From NCBI RefSeq assembly GCF_008831285.2, contig NC_045140.1, positions 30,820,851 through 30,884,114 of the forward strand: a DNA stretch of 63,264 bases, in the 5' to 3' direction. The DNA comes from Nymphaea colorata. Lineage: Eukaryota > Streptophyta > Magnoliopsida > Nymphaeales > Nymphaeaceae. The notes beneath the pieces are model-generated. The model was given only the letters and a program-made list of their open reading frames with translations, was not told where the DNA came from and did no database searches. The stretch's first letter is position 1. Every line of letters begins with the position of its first letter. Below are positions 30,936 to 41,492 of the stretch, one piece after another. The position numbers and the translations under genes are program-made.

Positions 30936-33542
30936 TCAACACGGCCAAGAAGGGCCTGATTCCTCATGAAGGGCAGCCTTGCTTCGCCCGCTTTGGCTGC
31001 TCTTAACCTCATTAGTGGCTGCTCTCGGCCAAGTCGAAGGTTGACCCGTATCAGATCCACCCTCCTGAAATGGAGCTTGTCCCCAAGCTCTTAACGAAGA
31101 TTTCTTTTGGTGAACCTGCTCACAGCCACTCTCTTCCTTCCGTTTCCTCTTTGGTCCATAGTCTCTAGGTAGCACCTTTAAGGAGTTTCTCAAGTAGACA
31201 AAACACCTTCTCGGGCCTCTAGAGTAAACCTTGGTAATCACCCGAGTCATTTCATTACTTCGATTCATTCGGCTGAGTCGCGATTGCCCTGGACCATAGT
31301 CACGAGGCAGGTGCCCGATATATATACCATGCTGCCCTTGCAGCTGTTTGCTCTTTTCTGTGCCCTCAAACTGTGGGGTGACCTTGCCACGATCGTGGGC
31401 TTGCCACAGCCTGCGGCCCGTTCGTGGAGCTTGTTGCTCCACTATGCTCAGTGCTCGTTCTTTATCCTTTGCTATAGCCCGAGGTGCCATTACTGTGTTT
31501 CTTCCTTCAGAGTCTTGGGCTAAGGGTGACTCTGTCGTGCATGTTCCAAGTGGGCTGAAAGGATTCCACAACTCTCGGCTGCAATTTGGAGAGTCTGGAA
31601 ACTGATAAGCTCTCCATCGCTCTGGGTAAAGCTTTTCAATGTAGTGCCCCAGAGTCGTTTTGTTGAATGGGTGATGACCACCCTCCTTAGGATGTATCTG
31701 ACTTTGGGGAGAGACTAAGGCGGCCCGTGAGTACCCTTCGACTTTGCATTGTTCTGAATGTGCACTAAGGGTTACTCGATCTACCTCGTTGTAGTGGTTT
31801 TTCTCTGGGTTGATATTCGGGTAGATGCCTGTACTATCAAGCTGGTTCTCTGAGCTGCTCATGTCATCACTTTCTGACTCGGGGAGGATTCCATCTGATG
31901 TGGCCAAAATTTCTTCCTCTAACAATTCCGGCTTAGTTCTTTGCCCGAGTCCAGGTTTGCTAGGGCTCTTCTTTTGCCTTTGGTAAGTGGCGACCTCTTC
32001 AGATTTTGTTCGGATCATCCCACAAACTTGGCTCTCTTGTGGTTGTCGTGGAATTTCATTCACTAATACTTGGGTCGCCCATTGTTGGAGCTTCGTTCGT
32101 GCCTTTGGACAAGAAGACTTTGAGAGATTCAAATTCATACCACCCTCCTGAGATTCTATGTTATCTTGGGCAGGAAGAGGAGGTGGTTGCATACTCTTGT
32201 CCTTGGTGGGATGCCCTACTTCTTCCATTTCCATGGGGGCATCTCCGGAGTTGGATCCTATGCTCTCATTGTCAAGGGGCCCGTTTCCATCTAGAATGAG
32301 TTCTTCCTGTAATTGGTACCTGACTAATTCCATTGTATCATTAGGAAGTATGTGCTCAAGGGGTTCAAGCTCATAAGGTTCTTCTTCTTTTTCTCTTGTG
32401 GGTGGAGCTTGACACCTTAAAGACTCATCCTGTTTTTGGCCCGGTATGGATGTCGAACTGGATCCCTGCATTTCATTCTTAAGCTGATCTTCTTGTGATA
32501 CTAACTGGATCACACTAGGTGCGGGTTCCTCACTTAGATCGAAATCCTGACATAGGAGATCAATCTCGTCCAAAATTTCCTGGGTGGTCCATGATGCGAT
32601 TGTCTCAACATCCTTGGTATTATGCACCGCCTTACCAAGAGGTAATGTGTCGAGATTGTCTTTGCTTTCACACCCCTTTGATAGATCTCGACTCATTGCT
32701 TCAGCATCCACTTTGGGCTTTGTCGTGCCCTCCCTCTCAACCTTTTCTTCTGCTGGCTTTGGTTGGATGCCTGGTTTAGTCTCTTTTGGATGGGCTATGA
32801 CCTTATAAGTAGAAATGGCATTCTGTGTAGTCATAGTTTGCGTTTCTCCTTGAAGAGGTCCGGGCTTGGGAAGGAGACCTTTATTTGAATAGATCCTCCT
32901 ATAAGTTTGAGCATTGCCCGTTTTTCGTGGAAGAGGTTGCGGCTTTACATGATTTCCTCTTTCATTAGTAGGGGTCAAGGCTTTCAACATTTCCTTGATT
33001 TCCTTGAGTGTTTGATCATACTTCTCCCACTCGTGACTCGTATGATGCATTTCTTTCTCTTTGGTTGAGTCTTTCTCAAGAGGTGGTGTCCCTACTATGT
33101 GAGGAATGGTACGTGCTTCACTAGGCTCCATGTGAGGCTCTCTTTGCTCTGTGGCCACGTAAGAGGTTCTTTCTGTCAACTCGAAATAATGGTCCATAGA
33201 TCCTACTTTGATGACTTCACCTGGATAGATTTGCACCCAACGTTGAAATATCTCCCCATGACCAACAACACTAAGTCTACCCGTGTCTGTGTCATTGATG
33301 ATCCAGATGTTACGAGCAACGTTATCGATTGCCAATTGAAAATGGCACCCTTGTACACTAGGGTGTTGTATAACCCAATCGCAGTAGGGCGAGCTACCAG
33401 CCTTGATGTATATATATCTTGGCCCTTGGTTCCAAGTCTCCCCTCGGACTAACCAAAGCCTCCCTATGTACTTCCCATTCTCGTAGGCGCTTAGAAACAG
33501 GTCCATTTTGGATCCTTCCAAACGGGCACCTATATCCGTCAT
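30936..33542 (-). CDS. Element D protein: FHA-like N-terminus, gag-like coil, pol-type tail (868 aa)
   Basis: Uninterrupted frame filling the internal region in place of gag-pol. Residues about 25-122 resemble a forkhead-associated fold: G49-x-SPYCD, a HPSV..CH segment with H67, a TG turn at 87-88 and PGEVIKVG at about 107-114. The residues FHA domains use to bind phosphothreonine are absent: Ser50 stands in the Arg position, Gln64 in the Ser position and Thr87 in the Asn position. Residues about 172-193 (EIKEMLKALT) match the short coil of B gag (EMKGMLKAIT). The middle, about 195-790, is polar and of no recognised family; LPRDYGP occurs twice (745, 791) and a basic PKRKRKEE follows. From about 819 (AWGQAP..EGGSDTGQP) it matches the end of A/C pol, and the last 38 residues lie in the LTR. 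A structural or chaperone role replacing Gag is inference. Two upstream Mets are possible (M1, M13). Confidence 0.75.
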   Translation of the reverse strand: MTDIGARLEGSKMDLFLSAYENGKYIGRLWLVRGETWNQGPRYIYIKAGSSPYCDWVIQHPSVQGCHFQLAIDNVARNIWIINDTDTGRLSVVGHGEIFQRWVQIYPGEVIKVGSMDHYFELTERTSYVATEQREPHMEPSEARTIPHIVGTPPLEKDSTKEKEMHHTSHEWEKYDQTLKEIKEMLKALTPTNERGNHVKPQPLPRKTGNAQTYRRIYSNKGLLPKPGPLQGETQTMTTQNAISTYKVIAHPKETKPGIQPKPAEEKVEREGTTKPKVDAEAMSRDLSKGCESKDNLDTLPLGKAVHNTKDVETIASWTTQEILDEIDLLCQDFDLSEEPAPSVIQLVSQEDQLKNEMQGSSSTSIPGQKQDESLRCQAPPTREKEEEPYELEPLEHILPNDTMELVRYQLQEELILDGNGPLDNESIGSNSGDAPMEMEEVGHPTKDKSMQPPPLPAQDNIESQEGGMNLNLSKSSCPKARTKLQQWATQVLVNEIPRQPQESQVCGMIRTKSEEVATYQRQKKSPSKPGLGQRTKPELLEEEILATSDGILPESESDDMSSSENQLDSTGIYPNINPEKNHYNEVDRVTLSAHSEQCKVEGYSRAALVSPQSQIHPKEGGHHPFNKTTLGHYIEKLYPERWRAYQFPDSPNCSRELWNPFSPLGTCTTESPLAQDSEGRNTVMAPRAIAKDKERALSIVEQQAPRTGRRLWQAHDRGKVTPQFEGTEKSKQLQGQHGIYIGHLPRDYGPGQSRLSRMNRSNEMTRVITKVYSRGPRRCFVYLRNSLKVLPRDYGPKRKRKEESGCEQVHQKKSSLRAWGQAPFQEGGSDTGQPSTWPRAATNEVKSSQSGRSKAALHEESGPSWPC
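31054..31066 (-). other. Element D polypurine tract
   Basis: AGGAGGGTGGATC, identical to A and C, directly before the 3' LTR. A 7-bp hairpin GAGCTTG/CAAGCTC lies beside it at 31073-31090. Confidence 0.8.
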
Positions 33543-34381
33543 CTATTCTAGCAAGCAAACTGCCAAAACAAATCGTATGCTACTGCTGAAACCAAACACA
33601 CTGACACACTGCCACTCTTAAAGAAAAAATCCTATGCTGCGAAGAACCTGCTGTAAACAACTTTTCTGCCCGTTGTCTATCAGCCCACACTTCTGCCTTG
33701 TGTGCGCTACGGGAGGAGGAAACAAGTTCCGCCTGTCACCGCGCCCTCCTGGCGCCTCGGTGGCTAACTCTCGCTCTCAGCCGGGCCCAAGAGTGGGGCC
33801 TAAACTGTCGCGTCCGCCTGATGCCTCGACAGCGCACCTCGAGCTCAAGCACCCTAGGGTAGTGCGATGTGCACACCCTTAGTCCAGACTGTTTTTAGGA
33901 AGTCCCAGGACTTACGCACAGAAATGTCAAAGGGTGGAGTTTTGACTTCAAATTTTGTCAGCACTCAGAGGATATAGTTATCTGACTATGCTGAAAATTT
34001 CAGCTCGTTTCGACCTCGGGAAGTCACTGAAACTATGTAATCTTCAGGCTGAACTGCTCTCGCGGACAGGTTCTGTCCGTTCAGGCTTTTAGCACGTTGT
34101 AAAGCCAAAAACGTCTGCTTAAGGGCCGAATCTCTTCTGGAGCCCTAAACAACTTTTGTAGCTCATATGATTACGAGTCTGTCCACCCAATTTGAGGCAA
34201 TTCCGACTTTGTTTGCCCCCTGAAAACGCTGATACACTGTCGATAACTGTTACACACCAGGAATCCGCAGTTCGCCTATTTCTGAAAACCAAATCCTGAA
34301 AACTGCTGGAAACAAAAGCTGACTAATCTGTCTTCTACTGCCTTCAAGAGGTTACTGCTTGCTTCCTGCTGCTCCAAGGAG
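33543..34381 (-). other. Element D untranslated leader, mosaic
   Basis: About 840 bp between primer site and ORF. The part at about 33690-33885 is homologous to the family II leaders of B and E, and unlike the short (about 165 bp) leader of A and C. The part at about 33895-34330 has no counterpart elsewhere in the window. It has lower GC, no long frame, and a perfect 7-bp hairpin CGGACAG/CTGTCCG near 34066. Its origin is unknown; captured host or other TE sequence is possible. Confidence 0.7.
33856..33879 (-). other. Leader hairpin, element D
   Basis: AGGGT-a-GTGC, loop GATGT, GCAC-ACCCT: nine pairs with one bulged base. Compared with B, the A-T pair in the inner stem has become G-C by change on both strands. 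Confidence 0.6.
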
Positions 34382-34393
34382 GCTCTGATACCA
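34382..34393 (-). other. Element D primer-binding site
   Basis: Perfect reverse complement of TGGTATCAGAGC, three bases (AAT) inside the 5' LTR, with the same spacing as A and C. Confidence 0.92.
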
Positions 34394-34396
34394 AAT

Positions 34397-37300
34397 TGGT
34401 AGGGTCTTGCCCGTGGCCGACCAAAGTCTGAAGCCGACGGCCGTGCCTACCCCAAGATCACCTTGGACCAACCAGAAGACTTTCCTAGGACAAATAAAAC
34501 AATGACACTACCCAGTCGGACAGGACCCCGACTTAAAAATCCCAAATAGGCAGCGGAATACAAGAATAGCTAATCCCAAACCCAAGCAAATCCTACTACA
34601 ATTGACTAAAAGATGTGAGGCTAGTACAAGCGGAAGCGATACATTTGATAAAACGCTCAAAACTCACTCAACAAACCATCAAACCAAACCTAATCGAATC
34701 AAACCACACCCGCCCGTAGGAGGCTAATGTCGGCACGAGGTCGTGTCCTTGGCGCAGTGCTGTGGAGGTCCCTCTATGCACAACGACGACCCCAAGGTCG
34801 GGCTGAAATCAAAATGCAGAAATAAAATGCTACCACCCTCGAGTCTAAAGAGAAGGGTAGGGTGTACCGGCCAAGGCTAGCTTGGCGAAGCAACCACACG
34901 CCTCGAGGTGAGATTCCACACTCGAGGACTAACAGCAACACAAGAGGAGAGAACGGCGTAGGGCTGTGGCTCCAATGATGAAGACGCCGGTCGGTGGATT
35001 AGAGCGCTCCAAGGGTCGCGCGATTGAGGAATCTCCTTGCTGAAATCACCTAGGAGCTCTCCATACACTTGCTGGCTGACTTGGGGACCTGCTAGGATCC
35101 ACGCCGGAAGGTCGCCGGAAAAGTAGCAGAGGTGGCCGGCGGCGGCCTGAGGATGCCGGAGATGGCTGGGGCAAGACCCGCCGGTTCCAAGACTCTCAAG
35201 GATGCACTAGGCGGACTTCCTTGTGGACTAGGGTTGGAACCAACTAGGTGCGGGTCTTGGGCAGGGTGAGCTCGGACCAGGTGGGACCAGGTGGGCCCGG
35301 GCTAGGTTCGGCCAATGAGCTGGGTCAATGAAAGGTTAGGCAAGGTGGGTCCTAAGGTTCAAATCCTAGGTTGACCTAGTGAAGGGAAGGGCCTAAATCG
35401 TGGGTTCCTACAAAGTAGCTAGGGTAGGTTTAGGCTGCTCGGTTTGAGGAAATGGGAATGGTAAGGGGGAATGGGGTGCAGTAACTTGAGGTAACTCAAG
35501 TGTGAACTAGGATAAAAACGGATGAGAGAAATTGGGGCTGAGGATTATGGAGGATATTCCCCAAGGGAATCGTTCTCCAAGATGCTAGGCGAGGTGGCAC
35601 TTCTAGAAGGGCTATCTCCCAAGTAAGTAGGAGAGAGGCTAGGGATTCGGTGAGGTGTCTAGGTGAGGTGGCTGGTGGGTTGCTGAGGTGTGTGGCTGGG
35701 AGAGTTCCTAGCTAAAGTGGAGGATAGGTGGCAGGTACGTAGAGGCTATCTCCTAGATGTTAGGAGAGAGGATAGGAAAGGTGGTGAGGTGTCTAGCTAG
35801 GTGGCGCAACAAATGTGGGGAGATTGACTTGAGTGATGAGGTGTCTAGCTAGGTGGCACAACAAATGTGGGGAGATGGACTTGGGTGATGAGGTGGAGGG
35901 CGAGCTGGAGGGGAGAGACTTCTAAAATCTTCTAGAAAGGACACTTGGCTGGAGGAGAAAGAGCTAGATCGTACACTATTGGAGATCAATCCTAGCTACT
36001 CAATCTTCCCCTTGATCTTCTCACCAAATGGTGGGTGATCCACCAAATGTGGAAAAGAGAGTGGAGGGGGATGACGAGCTGGCTTCTCTCTCTTTCAAGC
36101 TACCTTCTAAGTCAACAGGATTCTGCCACGTGTCAAGATGAGAGGTCAAAATTAAACAAGAGAAAACACTCACCAAATTGGAAAATCGGCTAGGGTTTCC
36201 CAAGCTCGCCGGCGGTAGGACTTTTCCCCAAATGTTGGCCGGTTTTTCCCAATTCTCACCAAGAACGCCTAAGGCAGCTGTGATCAGCTAAGTACAGCAA
36301 GAGTGGACGGATTTGGCTTGCTGTCCTCTGCCGGAGTTCGCCGGAAAACCCCAAATGTTAACCGGAAATAATGCAGCGGTGGCCGGATGCCCAAATGTAT
36401 GCCAGAAAATTTCAGAATTCTCGCTAGAATGTAATTTTTCGATTTCTTTCTTGGGCGGATTCTCTTCTATTCTTTTCTTCCTTTTCTTTTCTCTTTTCTT
36501 TTCGGTTTCACGCCCTTTTCTTTCTTCTTTTTCTGGTTTTTCTAACGAGATTTTCAGAACCAGGCCATGGCTGATTTTGATATCAATGCCACGGTTCAAA
36601 CTATGTATTTGGAGCTTGAAATCAAGGGAATCTACGAAATTAACTAAGGGGAACGTGGGTGACTCGTAAGGAGCACTTTAAAATCAATTTCCACAGTGGA
36701 AAGGGGAAGAACACTGGCTGGAATACCAGCAAACTCCTCCCTTCTAAGCAGAACTCGATTCCAAAGTACAACAACGGCGTTGCACCCCCTTTCTTCCTCG
36801 TTAAGGTCGCTTACCTCTTGGATTCGATGGTGGATGACTGTCTTCTTCCTCTAGTCGCCTAGATTGAAGAAGACCTTCCCTGCTGGAGCCGTGGCCTCTA
36901 ACCTCGCTGGTGGAAGAGCTTGGCTGCACCGTGGCTCCTTGGATCGAAGTGGGGAAAACCAGGAGGAAGAGCTGCCTTGCGCCAAACGTTTGGGAGCTCC
37001 TAGCCGATCAATCCTTTGGCCGAGTGAAGGAGAAGAAGAAGAGAGATCGAGGAGAAGAAGAAGAAGCCGCGGGATTGAGATCTTGACCTCGGTGTTGCAG
37101 CAATGGCTGCTGCTTTCTGCCTAAGCTACAGAACCAAGGACGAGAGAGGAAGGCATAGAGGAGGAGAAGAATTCGTCTAAGGGAGAGGAGAGAACTCGAG
37201 AGGAGGAGAGAGAACCGGATTTCACTAATGAATCAAATTTCCTTCCAATGCATAATCATTCTCTCCAAAACAAAGGAGTACAATGTATTAATAGTGCTGA

Positions 37301-37843
37301 ATCAAAAGTGGATCTAAACATGTGATCCAACCCTCAAAAACGGAATCCAAAACGGAATTGAATCCAAAGCAAATGCGCACACTAAAACTTAACTAAAAAC
37401 GCATAAAACACTCTCGAGACTTAAAGTCTTATTCCTAGAGCCGGTCCTCCTCTAGCCCGCGTGTGCTTGGACTCGACTTGGACCACGAATTGCCTAGGCT
37501 CGCCCTAGGCTGACCCTAAGTGACAGGGTTTAGCGAAGACCTAGGCTGGACTAGACCGGACTTGGACTCAACCCACCGCCTTGGTATTCAAGAGCCTTGC
37601 TTAGAGTCGTTGCCTCTCCTCCCGCTCCTCCCTCGGCTTCGATTCTAAGCTGACCATGATCAGTTTGTAAGGTCTGCACCTGCTGTACTGCGTCTCCTAT
37701 TCCTCCTTCTTGACCCGTTCTTGGGTCAACACGGCCAAGAAGGGCCTGATTCCTCATGAAGGGCAGCCTTGCTTCGCCCGCTTTGGCTGCTCTTAACCTC
37801 ATTAGTGGCTGCTCTCGGCCAAGTCGAAGGTTGACCCGTATCA
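34397..37843 (-). repeat. Element D 5' LTR (3447 bp)
   Basis: Intact direct repeat of the split 3' LTR. TGATACGG starts at 37843 (minus strand) and CCTACCA ends at 34397. TATA-like TATTAATA at 37286-37293, U5 hairpin at 34514-34533. The head matches the A/C LTR heads; the rest is diverged but alignable in blocks, so D LTRs are a subfamily of family I. Confidence 0.95.
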
Positions 37844-37848
37844 GTTAA

Positions 37849-37879
37849 CCACCAGCTCGGATCGACGGACTTGACACCC
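37849..37879. other. Remnant of pre-insertion DNA, piece 3
   Basis: Thirty-one bases between D and C, ending in CACCC, C's target site. No gene. Confidence 0.7.
37875..37879. repeat. Target-site duplication CACCC of element C
   Basis: Left copy here, right copy at 52352-52356; perfect, directly outside TGATACGG and CCTACCA. Confidence 0.95.
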
Positions 37880-37910
37880 TGATACGGGTCAACCTGCAGA
37901 GTGGCCTAGG

Positions 37911-37915
37911 GTAGC
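37911..37915. repeat. Target-site duplication GTAGC of solo LTR S2
   Basis: Left copy here, right copy at 40973-40977. Removing S2 and one copy restores the C LTR head as seen at 49135. Confidence 0.95.
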
Positions 37916-40900
37916 TGGTAGGACCTAACTCCGGTATAGGCGACAGCCCAGTCCTAGAGTCGATCCTACACCCAAGATCCTCGTAGAGGGTCCACACGGG
38001 TCTAAAGACGCCTAAAGATTGAACCAACACAACTCAAAGAGGAAACTAAGGCTAGACTCAGACCAAACACACTCCTTGTAGCCGGATCTTAGGCTCTAGG
38101 CCACCGAAAAACTACAGGAATACTGGACAAATGCGGAAGCGATTCAAAACTATGCAAGGAAAATAGCAAATCTAACTAGTCTAAATGAAGTACCTCCCCA
38201 AGGCTTGCTCGGGGTTCATTTGATGAATCTTCTGGAATTCTTTGATGATCTGCTGTAGGTGCTGTTGAGGATGAATTCCAGACGTCAGGTTGCAGCTGAG
38301 AAAATCGGGACACCAAGGTGGAAGGTGCTGCAACGCCAAGTAAGACGCCAAGTTGGAGAAGATCGCTGGTAAAGTCTTTGATGTCTTCTCTTCAACTCGG
38401 TTGCTGCTGCTGGTTTTGACGGAGCTGATACAAATGCTGCTGCTCCGGGTGTGGCAGTAGGCTCTAGATATAGCTGAGAGAGAGCCTCTTAGCTCAGCCC
38501 ACCTGGCTGAGTGCCGTGGTAGCACACGGGATCCGGTTGCTTGGTGATAGCAACCTCAATTCGCTTGGGCGAGTGGATGAAATGCCCAAGGGTGCACACC
38601 AAATGCTGTAGTCGTGGCTGGGGATGGGTGGATTCAGCTTGGTCTTAGCTGAGGAATTACCTAACTACAGTCAATAGAGGAAAGCTCGGCCGTAGAGCTT
38701 GGTAATGATCCTAAGTGTGGCTGGCTTAGGGCCGGTTAGGAGCGATAGGGGCTTGGACGGCTTCGGCTACGGTGTAAGGGAAGATGATCTAAGGGTGTGA
38801 GGTCTGGAATGAGGTGGCTTAAGACAAGGGAATGTGGGATGATGATTAGGAACCAGTGGTTAGGTTCAAGGATGATTGAACGAGTGGCTTGGGTTTAAAT
38901 GAGAGAGCTAATGAGGAACTAAAGAGGGTTAGGGATCACGTGAGTGAGTTTGACGTGGGATCAAAAGGTGGACTCCTACACTTGAACCTAGGATAATCCT
39001 CTAGATCTAAGGCTGAAAATTCAAAGGTGGTAAGTGGGATGTGATGTGGCTGGGATCTAGGGATGGTTAATGATTGAATCACCTAAACTAAAGAGCAAAT
39101 CCCTCCAAATGTGGGCACTAGTGGCACCGGCTCCTCCAATGTAGTCAAATGTGGCGAGGTGGCGCCTTGTGGAATGATGATTCCAAATGTGGGGATTCTC
39201 TTCCAAATCACGTGCAAATCAAGGGTCAGATCTTCTCCTAAGGATCTGGATGAAGGGCTAGGAGAGACTTAGATGGGTAAGGATGAAGCTCGTACCACTT
39301 TTTGAAGCTAGAATGTAGGAGTTTCCCCTTAATTCTTGCCTAGAAAATCTCCTCTCCATGCGATATCTCCTTGGAGTACTTTTGGACGGACTTACCCTTG
39401 GAAATGATGGTCCCACTTCGTGGCAAGGAAGGGCACTTTGGTCCTTGGGTGATGATGACCAGAATCCCCCAAATGTGGCCGGAATTATGGCAGAGGTCGC
39501 CGAAAAACCAGAAGTTCCCGGTGACTTGGTGCTTGCTATCGCCTAGGCCGTTCTTCGCGAAACCAATGTGTATCTTCTTCTTTCTTTGCGTGGAATCACC
39601 TTATATGGTCCATTCCCATGTCCAAGATGGTCTCACCATGATTTCTTGAGGATGGAATTCTGATTTTGCCGGCGAAATTCCAGAGATGGACCGCGGATGA
39701 AAACTAGAATCGATCGACTCTTCTTGTGCCGTTTCCTTGAGTGATTTCTCAACTAGGAAAGCCTCAATGCCTAGGATCTTCTAAGACACGTAAAACTTAG
39801 TTTAAATCAAGTTTCAACCGTGGAAAAGAAGGGAATCTCGGCTGTGACTCGAGACTTCTCCTCTTCTTGTAAGTCAAACCTTGGATCAAACCAAACCAAC
39901 GTAGTTGCTTAGCTTTCACCTTAGGAATCCAAGAACTAACCTTGTATGAGGAAACCGTGGGTTTGCTGTCCTTCCTTGGATGAAGACGCAACCTCCTTGT
40001 TCAACTTAGGCCTCTAATATCTCTGATGTAGAAGAGATATTGCACCCAAGACGTGGCTGGGTAGATGCGAAGATGAAGACGATGATAACTCCTAGGGCCG
40101 TGGCTCACCCAAGAGAAAGCCGTCACCTTCTTCTTCAACGAGAATTGATGTAAATGAAAGAGAGGGGAGATAGTGAGGAGTTGGGAAGGAGAGGAGAGGA
40201 AGACGTGAGGGGGAAGGGGAAGTAGAGGGCCAGCATGCTGGTCTTGCGAGAAGAGATTGGAGGGAACGTGAGAGAGAGAGAGACACGAGAAGAGAGAGAG
40301 AGAAGTGAGGAGAGAGAGAGAGCAAAGAAGCAAATGACCTTGATTTCCAAAAATTCCATCCGTTTACACATGAATCAAAACCTTATATACATGAGTACAT
40401 AAATCTGGTTCCCATGCATGGAACCAGCCCAAATCCAAATCCAGAACATGCTAAAGCAAAACGGATCCAAGGCACAACCCGCCTTGGTAAGTTTGAATCC
40501 AAAACCGAATTGGCGCAAACTCAAATAAAGCAAATCAAGAAGTGAAAAACGGCTAAGTCCTAGCTAGACGCCCCTTGAGCCTTGTGAGCTCAAGGTGGGG
40601 ACCTCGTCCGGGTTGCCGCCCAAACTTCGGACTTGACACATCCCTTAACCTCATTGAGCTGAGCTCAATTCAGCCAAGAGACCTCCCTAGACTCGTCCTA
40701 GACCGACTCTAGAGACTTGGGTTTCGATACGACTCAAGAATGGACCATGGCCTATACCAGAGAAGTCCTATGGATCTAGTATCCTAACTCGCGGATTCCC
40801 CCAATTGCTGGTCTTCACCTAGTTCATTCATGTCCTAGAGCCGTTGCATATCCTCCCGCACCTCCTACTGCATTTGCTCTAGGCTCGAAGTTTAATTCCA

Positions 40901-40972
40901 TTGAGCCGTGATCTCTCACTGTGGCCGTGCCTTTGGCCTTGGTTAGGTCTACTCGGACTAAGGCTCGTATCA
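37916..40972 (-). repeat. Solo LTR S2, diverged family (3057 bp)
   Basis: Terminal TGATACGAG (at 40972, minus strand) and GTCCTACCA (at 37916) with GTAGC duplications define a solo LTR. The ends match family I, but the body does not align with A, C or D by eye and the U5 hairpin is not found, so it represents another subfamily. It keeps a VGGAGG-coding box (about 40845-40880), four CCAAATG motifs (38599, 39105, 39183, 39469), a TATATAA box at 40383-40389 and a GA-rich microsatellite at about 40268-40322. No gene. Confidence 0.9.
40268..40322. repeat. GA-rich microsatellite in S2
   Basis: Interrupted GA dinucleotide runs just downstream of S2's TATA box on the transcribed strand (CT-rich there), a common feature of plant LTR 5' leader regions. 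Confidence 0.75.
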
Positions 40973-41484
40973 GTAGCCACAGATGTCGCTGAGAGCAGCC
41001 AAAGGGCGCGGGGCCAAGCCGCCCTTCATGCGATTAAGGCCCTACAAGGCCAAGATGACTCAAGGCTGAGTCAAAAGGAAGGCGTAGTGCAGCAGGTGCA
41101 GACCTTACAAACTGAACATGCTCAGCTTAGAATCGATGCCGAGGGAGGAGCGGGAGGAGAGGCAACGGCTCTAAGCGAGGCTCTTGAGGACCAAGGTGAA
41201 AGGGGTCAAGTCCGAGTCCGGTCTAGTCCAACCTAGGTCTTCGCTATACTCATGCACTTAGGGTCAGCCTAGGGCGAGCCTAGGCGAATTTCTGGTCTGA
41301 ACCAAGGCCCACAGCGTGCGGGCTAAGGAGAGGACGAGTTAGGGTCGAGACACTAAGTCTCGAGTTCGAGTTTGCTTGCGTTTTCTTTGATTTTAGAGTG
41401 CGCATTTGCTTTGGTAATCAATTCCGTTTTGGATTTTGATTTTGGGTTGGATCAATTGTTTAGATCCGCTTTTTAATTCAGTAC

Positions 41485-41492
41485 TATAAATA
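41485..41492 (+). promoter_or_regulatory. TATA box, element C 5' LTR
   Basis: TATAAATA in an A/T-rich pocket about 550 bp into the LTR (S2 excluded). The 3' LTR copy is at 49678-49685. Confidence 0.65.

Noticed and set aside
31284-33542. Plus-strand frames across the D ORF
   Set aside because: Shorter, without recognisable domains, and antisense to an 868-codon frame whose ends match pol-tail sequence.
30936-33542. Treating the D ORF as an envelope gene
   Set aside because: No signal peptide, no transmembrane segment and no furin-like site are visible; the N-terminus is FHA-like and soluble in character.
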